Made by a program: the position numbers and the translations under genes
Notes under the pieces: model-generated
What the model saw: the letters and a program-made list of their open reading frames with translations, nothing else
Told to the model about the DNA's origin: nothing
The model's database searches: none
Shown: positions 48,338 to 57,945 of the stretch, piece after piece
Layout of the letters: the number at the start of each line of letters is the position of its first letter
How positions within the stretch are numbered: position 1 is the first letter of the stretch
NCBI RefSeq assembly: GCF_010672525.1
Contig: NZ_JAAHGH010000016.1
Location: forward strand, 49,981 to 113,980
Length of the DNA stretch: 64,000 nt
Direction of reading: 5' to 3'
Source: Okeania sp. SIO2B3
GTDB lineage: Bacteria; Cyanobacteriota; Cyanobacteriia; Cyanobacteriales; Microcoleaceae

Positions 48338-50416
48338 ATGAATCCTCGCATCAATTCTCACAGCCAAAATCCAGAAGACCCTGACAAGAAAATTGTCAGT
48401 CAAAATGAGACAATAGGGGGAATATCCAACTGCCCCCCTATACTCAAAGAACGCTACCAAGTCGTCAAACCCTTGGGTGAAAGCGTCTGGAACCATACAT
48501 TTCTAGCCATTGACCAAGACAAACCTTCCAAACCGCCGTGTATCATCAAAGAGTTTGTCAACCTAGACGACAGAAAAGACCTAGTTTTTCAGGGTCAAGG
48601 AGTTATTCCCACCTTTAGTTGCAACCCAGTACAACTAGACAAAATCGGAAAACATCCCCAGATTCCAGAACTATTAGCCTCTGTAGAACACGATGGCCAC
48701 CGTTATCTCGTACAAGAGTATATTGAAGGCCATAATTTAGCCACAGAACTTATAGAAGATGGTGTCTTTAGTGAACATAAAATTTGGCAAATATTAAACC
48801 AGTTGTTGCCAGTCTTGGAGTTTATCCACGACCATCACCTGATTCATGGAGATATTAAACCAGAAAACATTATTTGTCGGACAAAACCAGGAACAAATAC
48901 TCAAGAATTTGTTTTAGTTGATTTTGGTGTGACCATTTCCGCTACTGGAGATTTATTATCAATAGGAAGTATAAATGGTTCTGCTGAATATGCTGCCCCA
49001 GAACAAACAAAAGGGAAAGTCTACCCCAACAGTGACATTTATAGTTTGGGAGTAACTTGTCTCCACCTATTGACCATGGTTTCACCCTTTGAACTATTTG
49101 ATGTTAAAGCAGATAAGTGGGCGTGGCGAGACTATTTAAAACATCCTATTAGTAGGCATCTGGGTCGAATATTAGACAAAATGGTACAACGAAACCATCG
49201 TCAACGGTATCAGTCTGTGGCAGAAGTTATTAAAGATATCAAATATGGACCAACACCAGTAGATGTTATCCTACAGAAACCACGGTGGACCGTAACTGCT
49301 TGGGGAGCAGCAGCGATCGCTCTGTTATCTTTAGTTATTAGTTCTCGCTTACCATCTCCCCAAACTCAGCCATTATCTTCATCCACCAATATTCCTAAGT
49401 TAGAACCAAGGCCACCTCGGCCACCTCAACTAAAAATAGATGATTTTGACTCTAATATAAGTACCCTTCCTCCCATATCTCCATCTACGGGAATCATAGA
49501 CCGACTTTCTCCACTGCAAACTTTAGCTACCACTTCTGGCCCAGTTTGGTCAATCGCAGCTAGTCCTAATGGTCGTATTATTGCCAGTGGCAGTACGAAT
49601 GGAAATATTCAACTGTTACATCTGCGTAGCGGTAATAATCTTGGTAAATTATCAGGACATGACGGACCTGTGTGGTCTGTTGCTGTTAGTCCCGACGGTC
49701 GTACTCTAGTCAGTTCTAGTAGTGATAGTACGATTAAAATTTGGAATATCTACAGTGGTACTTTGAAAAATACATTGTATGGTCATCTGAAGGATGTGTT
49801 CTCTGTAGCTATTAGTCCAGATGGAAATACTATTGCCAGTGTGAGTAAAGATAAAACTATTAAACTTTGGGATTTGAATAGTGGTTTACTTTTATATACT
49901 CTTTATGGACATTTAGATGAGGTTCAGTCTGTTGCTTTTAGTAGCGATGGTAAGACTCTGGCTAGTGGTAGTAATGATGGTACTGTTAAGCTATGGGATT
50001 GGCGTTATGGTAGATTATTACGCACACTCAGAGGACATGATGAGCCAGTATGGTCTGTTGCTATTAGCCCAGATGGTAAGACTTTAGCTAGTGGTAGTTG
50101 GGATAATACGATTAAACTTTGGGATCTGGACAGCAATAGTCCCCGACGAGTTGTTAGGCGTTCTCAACGTACTTTGATGGGTCATTCAGAGAAAGTACAG
50201 TCTCTGGAGTTTAGTCCTGATGGTAAGACTCTAGCTAGTGGAGATTTTGGCGGTACAATCAAACTCTGGCAAATAGATACAGGTGGTTTGATGGGAACAC
50301 TGAAGGGACATTCGGCTTGGGTGAATTTGACTTTTGACCCTCGAGGCAGAACTTTGATTAGTGGTAGTTTTGATGACACGATTAAGGTGTGGCGCTTTTC
50401 TCCTTCTAGATTTTAA
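48338..50416 (+). CDS. Serine/threonine kinase-like protein with WD40 propeller
   Basis: 692 residues from the ATG at 48338 (a TTG nine bases upstream is also in frame). The kinase-like domain covers about 35-300: candidate VAIK lysine in PPCIIKEFVN, catalytic loop LIHGDIKPENIICR (HGD instead of HRD), LVDFGVT and AAPEQTKGKVYPNSDIYSLG. One transmembrane helix follows (about 322-340), then a Pro-rich linker, then seven WD40 repeats (DGKTLASGSxDxTIKLW type) forming a propeller. A common cyanobacterial architecture for membrane signalling; targets unknown. The IS200/IS605 element 1 ends just upstream, so its promoter may have been altered. Confidence 0.88.
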   Translation: MNPRINSHSQNPEDPDKKIVSQNETIGGISNCPPILKERYQVVKPLGESVWNHTFLAIDQDKPSKPPCIIKEFVNLDDRKDLVFQGQGVIPTFSCNPVQLDKIGKHPQIPELLASVEHDGHRYLVQEYIEGHNLATELIEDGVFSEHKIWQILNQLLPVLEFIHDHHLIHGDIKPENIICRTKPGTNTQEFVLVDFGVTISATGDLLSIGSINGSAEYAAPEQTKGKVYPNSDIYSLGVTCLHLLTMVSPFELFDVKADKWAWRDYLKHPISRHLGRILDKMVQRNHRQRYQSVAEVIKDIKYGPTPVDVILQKPRWTVTAWGAAAIALLSLVISSRLPSPQTQPLSSSTNIPKLEPRPPRPPQLKIDDFDSNISTLPPISPSTGIIDRLSPLQTLATTSGPVWSIAASPNGRIIASGSTNGNIQLLHLRSGNNLGKLSGHDGPVWSVAVSPDGRTLVSSSSDSTIKIWNIYSGTLKNTLYGHLKDVFSVAISPDGNTIASVSKDKTIKLWDLNSGLLLYTLYGHLDEVQSVAFSSDGKTLASGSNDGTVKLWDWRYGRLLRTLRGHDEPVWSVAISPDGKTLASGSWDNTIKLWDLDSNSPRRVVRRSQRTLMGHSEKVQSLEFSPDGKTLASGDFGGTIKLWQIDTGGLMGTLKGHSAWVNLTFDPRGRTLISGSFDDTIKVWRFSPSRF

Positions 50417-50671
50417 TCTTTTTTAACCATGGTTATTTAGAGCGATCGCTACTTTTGTCAGTTTTTCTCTGGGCAAATGAAAGGCGATCGCTTACTATTG
50501 ATTAGCCAAAATATTTCTCATCATCTACACCTAACACACTCCTCACAAGTTCAAAGAAGAACCTTGACTAAGTGCTACTCAGTAATATCAGTCATAATAA
50601 AAGTAGGAAACTTTAGTCTTTTTACGCTTCACTTTTACATAGCCCAACTGTGGCTCTTTTACACCGTTTTC

Positions 50672-52045
50672 CTAACCGTTGTCATATATTTTCAAGAATT
50701 CAGGAATATTTAGATAATTCGGGTTACCATGTAAATGCTGATATATTACCTGCGCCACATACTTAATAAAGTCCGTTAAGTTCTCAGCAAAAATTTCCTG
50801 CAATTTATTTATCAAAAACTCACGGGCTAAATCCAATTTTTCTTTTTGCAATCTGACAATTATTTTTTCTATATCCGGTTTGATCTTAGCTTTATTAATT
50901 ATCTCCTCAGACAGAATTTTGGGTGATGGGGAATGGCCAATTAAATCATCTTTTATTGCTTTCTCGATGATTTCACCCACTTCAGCGATCAACTCTTGCC
51001 TTGGATCTTTAAATCCTAAATGTAGAAGTATTATCCTGGCTACAAGTTTTGATAGGTCAGGAATATCCAAATAATCTAAATAATTGGAGATAGCTAAGTT
51101 ATACCGAAGACTATAACCAGGTATATCGGAGCAGATCTGCTGATAGTTCCCATCCTTACTCAAAAACTTGAAAAAATCAATTAATAGATCAATTAATAGA
51201 TTGGGGCGAAGGTATGGTTCGTACATAGTTTTGGCTTCATCAAGCAGTTTTTGTTCCCACCAATGAGGTATCAAATCAACTTGACTCCAGACGCGATCTG
51301 TTACTTTACCTAAGTTTTGGTCATAATGTTCAGCAAAGCTTTTATTACCGGGAGTAAAGCCTGCAATTGGCAAGACTGATAAATCCGCTTTATTTTCAGG
51401 GTCCCACTCTGAGCGCCGATCGCTAAATGACAAAGCAAGGGTAGGTGAAAGTGAGCCTCCTAGACTAAACCCAGTGAAGATAATTGGCATCGGTTTTTTG
51501 GTACTTCTCATCACCTCCTTGAGGTAGTCCATTAGTGACTTACCATCAGATGTCATTTCACAGACAGCTTTGAGTGCAAGACTCATGCCTGCAGAAACTC
51601 GTATACCTATTTTGTCTTCTACTTTTTCTATAAGATCAACATTCCATGGTTTACCATTATTCCAAAGTTTGGTCTCCCATACATACACATCCTCTACGAT
51701 ACTGTACAATGAAGCTTTACTTGTCCCAGCGATAGAAATGACATAGCTATCAAATTCATCACCATCACGTTTGGCTGCCATGTACATGAGATTATCGGCA
51801 ACTCCTGATGTTGTTCCGTTACGGGGATGCTGATAAACAACTGGACCCCAAACAAGCTCCCATGTTCCAATTAATTGCTGTACCTTGGGAGCTGATAAAA
51901 TCTCTGGGAGTATTGTTGTTGCAGATTTTTGTAGCTCTGATTGTGTTCCCCTCTTGAGGGCAGGTTTGGAACCCCAACCAGGACAAAGGAGATTAGAAGC
52001 CCAAGACAGGCAATAGATTTGTTGCTGCTTATTGTATTGAGTCAT
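50672..52045 (-). CDS. Class-3-type lipase family protein
   Basis: 457-residue alpha/beta hydrolase. The nucleophile elbow PIIFTGFSLGGSLSPTLAL (Ser near residue 193) follows the helix SLALKAVCEMTSD, in the arrangement of fungal-type (class 3) lipases; DRVWSQVDLIPHWW after it provides acidic and histidine candidates. The C-terminal 180 residues are helical and not recognised. No signal peptide. The neighbouring kinase-WD40 and AAA ATPase genes suggest, but do not show, a shared response function; some lipases act as effectors in conflict systems. Physical linkage is loose (over 600 bp on the 5' side). Confidence 0.75.
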   Translation of the reverse strand: MTQYNKQQQIYCLSWASNLLCPGWGSKPALKRGTQSELQKSATTILPEILSAPKVQQLIGTWELVWGPVVYQHPRNGTTSGVADNLMYMAAKRDGDEFDSYVISIAGTSKASLYSIVEDVYVWETKLWNNGKPWNVDLIEKVEDKIGIRVSAGMSLALKAVCEMTSDGKSLMDYLKEVMRSTKKPMPIIFTGFSLGGSLSPTLALSFSDRRSEWDPENKADLSVLPIAGFTPGNKSFAEHYDQNLGKVTDRVWSQVDLIPHWWEQKLLDEAKTMYEPYLRPNLLIDLLIDFFKFLSKDGNYQQICSDIPGYSLRYNLAISNYLDYLDIPDLSKLVARIILLHLGFKDPRQELIAEVGEIIEKAIKDDLIGHSPSPKILSEEIINKAKIKPDIEKIIVRLQKEKLDLAREFLINKLQEIFAENLTDFIKYVAQVIYQHLHGNPNYLNIPEFLKIYDNG

Positions 52046-52705
52046 AGTTTAAGTATGAAGTTTGCTCAGTATAAGTTAAAGTATGAATTATTTGACATCA
52101 GATTTCAAGTATATGAAGTACAGATATTAACAATTATAGGACTTACGCTTCCTTACCAAAAGTCTTTTAGTAGGGGTAGGAGACAACCCACCCGCGGGTC
52201 TCTCCCAGGAGGGGAGGGGAAGACAGGAGACAACCCACCCCTGACCCCTCCTTGGAGGGGAGAAAAGGGAATGAGCGAGGAGGTAGGAGCGGGCGTTTTG
52301 TCCCAAGATTGTTCTGCCCAACTATGAGCCTAAAATACTAACTTTCACTTTGCTAGTCTATCAGCAAAGTTTGGGTTAAATAGAGTTGTCGCTAAATAAA
52401 GGGAAAAAATCGCTCCAACCTAGACAGAGCAATAATTCTAAGCTTTTTTGCTAGCCAAGAACTACAATCCTTACATAACAAGGTTTCTGGGAGTTTTTTA
52501 AGTTATAAAGCGACAAGTCTAATGAAGATAAGCGAAGGTTGAAATTTGCCAGTACAATAATAAAAAATCAAATCAATTTCCGTAAATGACGGTTCAGGTA
52601 AGACCAAAACTCATAAGGTATAGATCTCAGGACTTATATACTTTCCTTCTTTCTTATTCACTTCTTGCAACAAAGTTTTAGAAGGTTAAAAATGTTATTT
52701 TGAAA
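52046..52705. other. Spacer with MITE fragments
   Basis: 52150-52345 is a right-end-less GGGCTTGCTGA-type fragment with GC-rich palindromes (CCCCTCCTTGGAGGGG). 52383-52520 has inverted ends GAGTTGTCGCT and AGCGACAAGTCT, a further small MITE of about 138 bp. No gene. Confidence 0.55.
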
Positions 52706-53190
52706 CTATATTTGTCTACTCTGGAATTCTTGGTTAACCCACTGTTCAAATATTTTGGCTCCAATTTTATACTGCTCATCATCAATTTTTTGAATTACTC
52801 CTGTACCAGCTAATACCTCAAGAGCATCTGCCACTTCACCAATGCTTAAATCAACTTTTTCAGTTAAAGATTCTGCTGTTCCCATTCTCTGTTTTATCAG
52901 TTTTAAGTAAACCGATCGCTCAATAAGTAGCGCAGATGGTCTAAATTTTCTGGTCGCTCTTGTTGAAGGTTGAATAACACTGGAAATGCTCGATAGTCGT
53001 AATTGCTAGAGGTCAGAAACCGATGTTGAATCTCATTTAATAAGCTGGTTTTTCCCAGACGATGACCTCCTAATAAAATGCGTACTGAAAAAGGCGATCG
53101 CTCAACAGCTTTCAAAATATCATTGCGCCCAAAAAAGTAACGGGTGTCTGATATTGGCAGTTTAAAATCTGGTCTGACGAAAGTTGCCAC
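52706..53190 (-). pseudogene. AAA/STAND ATPase with internal deletion
   Basis: From the ATG at 53190 the frame reads RYFFGRNDILKAVERSPFSV and RILLGGHRLGKTSLLNEIQHRF (P-loop GGHRLGKTS near residue 42-50), then stops at 52903 after LSDRFT. From about 52913 to the TAG at 52706-52708 another frame encodes a winged-helix tail (SLTEKVDLSIGEVADALEVL, GVIQKIDDEQYKIG). The central ATPase half, including Walker B and sensor regions, is gone, so it is a deletion pseudogene. Similar in design to the full ATPase at 54591-56876 but not its missing 3' end. Confidence 0.8.
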
Positions 53191-53233
53191 TCTTGGTTCT
53201 CCTATTGTTTCATCATAATTTTTTGGGAAGTGT

Positions 53234-54650
53234 AAAACCAGCCTGTTTTAACGGCTGGAGGAAAACGACGGGCGCGGGTTTTAACCCATAGTTGCCTTGA
53301 CATCTATGAAAGTTTTCGCTATTATAAAGCAAAAATCAAATTATGTATTTAACCCAAAAAAACAAAATAAGAAACTTGTCTAGCCAAGAATTTAAAGCAT
53401 TGAGGCAATTGTGCAGATTGTCCAAAAATATGTACAATGTAGGGCTTTATTCTGTGCGACAATTCTATTTTGCTGAGGGCGAATATCTAAGATACGAGTC
53501 AAATTACTATTACTGCAAAGATAATGAAAATTATCAGCTACTTCAAACTGATATTGCACAACAAACTTTAAAAGTTGTAGATAGGTCTTTTAAGTCATTT
53601 TTTAGTTTAATACAAAAAGCTAAAGAAGGACTATATCGGTTTGAGCAAATACGATTACCTAGATATCTAAATAAGGACGGTTATTTCCATTTAATAATAC
53701 CTAGAATCAAGGTAAAAGATGGATATTTTAATATCCCAATGTCTAGGAAATTTAAAGCTCTTTATGGTGCAGTAAAAATCCCTTTTCCTGAAAGACTAGC
53801 TGATAAGAATCTCAAGGAAATTAGGATAATTCCTAGATTTAATGCTAGGTTTTTTGAAGTTGAATTTATTACAGAGGAGGAACCACAGCCAGTAATAAAA
53901 TCTAATAATGCACTAGCAATAGACCTTGGTTTAGACAATTTAGCCACTTGTGTATCAAATACTGGGTCATCGTTTATTCTAGACGGTAGAAAGCTTAAAT
54001 CAATCAACCAGTGGTACAACAAAGAAAATGCTAGATTACAATCTATAAAGGATAAACAAGGCATTAAAACTTTAACCAAAAAGCAAGTTAGCATTACAGC
54101 AAATCGAAACAATAAAATTAGAGATTACTTAAATAAAGCTGCTAGATATTTAATCAACTGGTGCATAGATAACAATATATCCGATATTGTTGTAGGTGTT
54201 AATCCCGGCATCAAAAGAAATATTAACTTAGGCCAAAAAACTAATCAGAAGTTTGTACAAATACCACACAATGTTTTTAGATTAAAACTAAAAGCTATGT
54301 GTGATAGATACGGGGTAACTTACACTGAACTTGAGGAATCTTATACATCTAAAGCGAGTTTTCTAGACAACGATGAGATGCCTGTTTACAATGCTGATAA
54401 GCCGACTGAATATAGTTTTAGTGGCAAGCGGATAAAGCGTGGTTTGTACAAAACTAAGCAAGGAAAATTGATAAATGCTGATGCTAACGGTGCTGCAAAT
54501 ATTGGAGTCAAAAGCAACCTGAATGGGTTTATTCCGGACAGACTAGAGGCATCTTTGGCTATGCCATTAAGGGTAAAATTTGACGTGACTTCAGTCCGAC
54601 AAATTTATTTCGCTTAAGAATCCACGCGACTTTAGTTCGTGGAGTGTCAA
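53234..54650 (+). mobile_element. IS200/IS605-type element 2 (tnpB-only, intact tnpB)
   Basis: The left side has the hairpin CCAGCCTGTTTTAACGGCTGG (53238-53258) and GGTTTTAACCC, as in element 1. The right side is the hairpin TCCACGCGACTTTAGTTCGTGGA ending GTCAA at 54650. No tnpA; mobility would need transposase in trans. Its right end lies inside the coding sequence of the convergent AAA ATPase, whose last 19 codons are element sequence. Confidence 0.85.
53343..54617 (+). CDS. tnpB: TnpB, RNA-guided endonuclease family, IS200/IS605
   Basis: 424-residue OrfB/TnpB, ancestor-like relative of Cas12. RuvC I: NALAIDLGLDNLATC (Asp194). At the usual RuvC II glutamate position the sequence is DIVVGVNPGIKRN with no Glu; the likely substitute is Glu332 in ELEESYTSKASF, the shifted arrangement known in a TnpB subgroup. 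RuvC III: INADANGAANIG (Asp380). The CxxC zinc finger normally found before RuvC III is missing, also typical of that subgroup. Helical N-terminus MYLTQKNKIRNLSSQEFKAL. The guide RNA is expected to be transcribed across the 3' end of the gene and the right-end hairpin. Confidence 0.93.
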   Translation: MYLTQKNKIRNLSSQEFKALRQLCRLSKNMYNVGLYSVRQFYFAEGEYLRYESNYYYCKDNENYQLLQTDIAQQTLKVVDRSFKSFFSLIQKAKEGLYRFEQIRLPRYLNKDGYFHLIIPRIKVKDGYFNIPMSRKFKALYGAVKIPFPERLADKNLKEIRIIPRFNARFFEVEFITEEEPQPVIKSNNALAIDLGLDNLATCVSNTGSSFILDGRKLKSINQWYNKENARLQSIKDKQGIKTLTKKQVSITANRNNKIRDYLNKAARYLINWCIDNNISDIVVGVNPGIKRNINLGQKTNQKFVQIPHNVFRLKLKAMCDRYGVTYTELEESYTSKASFLDNDEMPVYNADKPTEYSFSGKRIKRGLYKTKQGKLINADANGAANIGVKSNLNGFIPDRLEASLAMPLRVKFDVTSVRQIYFA

Positions 54651-56876
54651 TTGCATCCGCAACCATTGAGACAGAAGTGGTAATTTTATTTGATACTCAT
54701 CTTCTACTCCTGACTCTTGCCGTAGAATTAAACCAACTGATTCTAACCACAGCAAAGCATCTAAACACTCACTTTCTGTGAATTGATTTTGCAGTTTTTT
54801 CAGTATACCAGATGATGGAATTCCTGACTCAAGTTTTTCGTTGCAAGCAAGCAACCGAATAATTGCCATTGCTGACTGAAATTCCCGTTTTTCTATGTCG
54901 CTCCAAATATTTTGCCCGCAGTAATCTTTTAATACTCCTGAATAAGTAAAGGGTTTGTTCAAATAACGTTGGGCATCAGCAAACTGGATATTTTCTTCAT
55001 GCTCTTTTGCCACTTTCTTCCACAATAAACTTGCTAACTGCCGAGACACAAAGGGATGTCCGCCACTTCTAATATGAATTTCACTCAGAGTTTCTTCGTC
55101 AAAAGTAATTCCCATTAAGTTTCCAATATCAGTCAACATTCTATTGGTTTCATCCGCAGAAAAAGGCACGACAAAAGTTTCCTTGAAAAAGTTAAACACG
55201 GGATTAGTAGGTACATTAGGTTGCTGCCATTGATTGATGCGATTAATATCTGGATGAACATCCGCCACCAGTAGAGAAAGAGAACGTTTTTCCTGACTGA
55301 CTGCTCGTAATGCTCCGAAAAAAGCATTGCACTCCTCCGCTCGCTCTTTTGTATCTGTCTCAGTGGGAATGATGCGCTCAATTTCATCTAGAAAAATTAG
55401 AATGGGAAGTTGATAACCGAGTTGAGAAAGTTGTTGAGTCAAACTTTGTAACTGTTGAGTAAATTCTGTTGTGAGATGAGCAGCAGGGCGATCGCTCTCA
55501 AATAATTTAGGGACACTTAGAGTTTTGGCGGAACGGGACTCAATTAGTTGAGACAGTTTTGACAAAATTTGATTAAACAACTCTGCACCATAACGTGGTT
55601 TACTCCCGTAAGTTTGCAAGTCAATATGAACTAAAGGGTTTTCTCGCATTGCAAATCCCAATTGCAACAACAACGAAGTTTTCCCAGACTTGCGCAAACC
55701 AAAAATGCCAATACCCTGACCTCGACGTAGATTTTCTTCCAAACGTTGTAGTAGTTCCCCTCGACCAAAAAATGTGAGAGTATCGCCGATGGCATTGCTG
55801 TCATTAAATAGGTCTGCCTCCGGCAAATAGCGTTCTGTGTAATCAGCTAAAAGTCCTGAATATCCTTCCCCCTGTTGTAGTGATTTTTCCACTGCTGTTA
55901 GAGGAATGGGAATGAGGATAAAGCGATCGCGCAATCTTACTTCCGCCATTCGCAGTCGGAAAAGAATATCTGGAGGTTCCCGATAGAAAATAATTCCTGC
56001 TTGTTGTTGGTTGGATTTTTTCATTTTGGTTGCTTGTTGCACTAGATCGACTACATCTTGAGCATCAGGTTGTTCTATTGCTAGGGAGACAGGTATGGGA
56101 ATGTAGTATTTTAGCTTGCCTGCAGCAGAGGTGATTTGCAATCCATGTTTGCCATTGTCGCGAGTTGTTGCCCCTGCTTTTTGCAGAAATTTTTGTACCT
56201 CAACTTTTAATCTATCTGTCGCTTCTTGAGCTAATTGCTGAAATGCTAGATTTCGCACCTCAACTTTTAATCTATCTGTCGCTTCTCGATCTAATTGTTG
56301 AAATATTAGATTTATTACTATATCTACAAATTTATTTTGAAATGTAATTATAATCCGACGTAGAAATAAATTCGGGCGATACTGTAGATACCAGAATAGT
56401 AAACCTCCAGCTAACACTATGGAACTTAAAATTAGGAACACAACTCGGCGGAAATTTCTAGCATAATGACTTCTAATCTCTGACTTATCATCAGGTTTTG
56501 AGATTTGACTATCAATATACTGGTCAAGTGATTCCTTGCTCTTCTTAAATTCATCCTTAGACTCCTGAGATTCCTTAAAATCTGGATGATACCTCATATA
56601 GTCTTCAAATTTAAAAACACCTTGACGATCTGTTTTTCCAATTACACCTGCTATCCCAAATTCTTTTGACAATATAGCTTCCAGTTTCAAAGCAGAATCA
56701 TTAGGTTCTGGATCGGGGTATTCTTCCTCTAATTCCTTCACTTTTTGTGCAATTTCCCTATCAATTTCCTTTTCTAAGTAAGAAGCTAGAAGATTTCCAC
56801 CTATCATCCAGAGCGCCACCAACCCTACAACACCAAACACCAACCAGCGAAAAAATGTGAGTTTAGATTTAAACAT
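54591..56876 (-). CDS. Membrane-anchored AAA/STAND-like ATPase, C-terminus remade by IS insertion
   Basis: 761 residues. Transmembrane helices at about 10-27 and 143-163 enclose an acidic, helical domain likely outside the cytoplasm. An internal duplication (QQLDREATDRLKVEV / QQLAQEATDRLKVEV, near 195-230) follows. The ATPase has TFFGRGELLQRLEENLRRG, Walker A GLRKSGKTSLLLQ (near 400), Walker B LPILIFLDEIERI (near 500) and HIRSGGHPFVSRQLA, then a winged-helix tail. After LLSQWLRMQ the last 19 residues (LTLHELKSRG...) are translated from the tnpB element 2 right end, which overlaps this gene by 60 bases. It belongs to the archaeal-ATPase/nSTAND-like group; function unknown. Confidence 0.82.
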   Translation of the reverse strand: MFKSKLTFFRWLVFGVVGLVALWMIGGNLLASYLEKEIDREIAQKVKELEEEYPDPEPNDSALKLEAILSKEFGIAGVIGKTDRQGVFKFEDYMRYHPDFKESQESKDEFKKSKESLDQYIDSQISKPDDKSEIRSHYARNFRRVVFLILSSIVLAGGLLFWYLQYRPNLFLRRIIITFQNKFVDIVINLIFQQLDREATDRLKVEVRNLAFQQLAQEATDRLKVEVQKFLQKAGATTRDNGKHGLQITSAAGKLKYYIPIPVSLAIEQPDAQDVVDLVQQATKMKKSNQQQAGIIFYREPPDILFRLRMAEVRLRDRFILIPIPLTAVEKSLQQGEGYSGLLADYTERYLPEADLFNDSNAIGDTLTFFGRGELLQRLEENLRRGQGIGIFGLRKSGKTSLLLQLGFAMRENPLVHIDLQTYGSKPRYGAELFNQILSKLSQLIESRSAKTLSVPKLFESDRPAAHLTTEFTQQLQSLTQQLSQLGYQLPILIFLDEIERIIPTETDTKERAEECNAFFGALRAVSQEKRSLSLLVADVHPDINRINQWQQPNVPTNPVFNFFKETFVVPFSADETNRMLTDIGNLMGITFDEETLSEIHIRSGGHPFVSRQLASLLWKKVAKEHEENIQFADAQRYLNKPFTYSGVLKDYCGQNIWSDIEKREFQSAMAIIRLLACNEKLESGIPSSGILKKLQNQFTESECLDALLWLESVGLILRQESGVEDEYQIKLPLLSQWLRMQLTLHELKSRGFLSEINLSD

Positions 56877-56954
56877 GAGGACAACAGAAAGTTCAAAAGT
56901 TTAAGAAAGCTAATTCTATCAAGTCATTATTAAGTTTAACTCACTACACAAACA

Positions 56955-57686
56955 GGTAAAAACTCCTATTGCGACATACGCAATAAAACCAGAAATAGAA
57001 CTGAGTAAAAATTCCTATTGCGACATACGCAATAAAACCAGAAATGGAACTGAGTAAAAACTCCTATTGCGACATACGCAATAAAACCAGAAATGGAACT
57101 GAGTAAAAACTCCTATTGCGACATACGCAATAAAACCAGAAATGAAACTGAGCAAAAACTTCTATTGCGACATACGCAATAAAACCAGAAATGAAACTGA
57201 GCAAAAACTCCTATTGCGACATACGCAATAAAACCAGAAATGAAACTGAGCAAAAACTCCTATTGCGACATACGCAATAAAACCAGCAATGGAACTGACA
57301 GGACTTACGCGCGGACACTAAATCGAGAGGGCGAATGCCATTCGCCCCTACAACTGAGTAAAAACTCCTATTGCCGACATACGCAATAAAACCAGAAATA
57401 GAACTGAGTAAAAACTCCTATTGCGACATACGCAATAAAACTAGAAATAGAACTGAGTAAAAACTCCTGTTGCGACATACGCAATAAAACCAGAAATAGA
57501 ACTGAGTAAAAACTCCTATTGCGACATACGCAATAAAACCAGAAATAGAACTGAGTAAAAACTCCTATTGCGACATACGCAATAAAACCAGCAATGGAAC
57601 TGAGTAAAAACTCCTATTGCGACATACGCAATAAAACCAGAAATAGAACTGAGCAAAAACTCCTATTGCGACATACGCAATAAAAA
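56955..57686. repeat. Fourteen 49-bp tandem repeats with a 17-bp palindrome
   Basis: Unit: ATTGCGACATACGCAAT (perfect 6-bp arms, 5-bp loop) followed by 32 bp of AAAACCAGAAATRGAACTG and AGTAAAAACTCCT. Fourteen copies, seven on each side of an interruption at 57298-57354 (GGACTTACGCGCGGACAC and GGGCGAATGCCATTCGCCCC). The palindrome is unchanged in twelve units; unit 8 has a one-base insertion and unit 10 one substitution, while the spacer part varies more. There are no unique spacers, so it is not CRISPR. It fills the region upstream of the AAA ATPase and downstream of the zinc-ribbon gene. Confidence 0.93.
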
Positions 57687-57714
57687 TCGTGCTATTGAAT
57701 GGATTTGATATTAG

Positions 57715-57921
57715 TTAGTCATCTGGAAATTGCCAACAAGAAATACGTTCAATCTCGGAACTTTTGCAGTTCGGACATATCCCTTCAAACGAGGAATCTA
57801 CCCATTCATATCCACAGTTGTGACAATGACAAAAGATATTATTAGTATTAGCTAACTCAATTTTTTTCTGCCAAGCTTGCAATAATGAAAGATCTTCTTT
57901 TTTATTATTAGTTTCTGACAT
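57715..57921 (-). CDS. Small zinc-ribbon protein
   Basis: 68 residues. Residues 30-55 give CHCHNCGYEWVD ... GICPNCKSS, a CxxC-x(n)-CxxC rubredoxin-like zinc ribbon. N-terminal 28 residues are charged and helical. Such small ribbons may bind nucleic acid or protein; nothing specific can be said. Start ATG at 57921. Immediately upstream is a MITE (57946-58096). Confidence 0.7.
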   Translation of the reverse strand: MSETNNKKEDLSLLQAWQKKIELANTNNIFCHCHNCGYEWVDSSFEGICPNCKSSEIERISCWQFPDD

Positions 57922-57945
57922 TTCTCTTGACGATATTCAAATTAA

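Noticed and set aside
56955..57686. CRISPR array
   Set aside because: The 49-bp period is fully repetitive; there are no unique spacers and no cas genes, so it is a tandem repeat.
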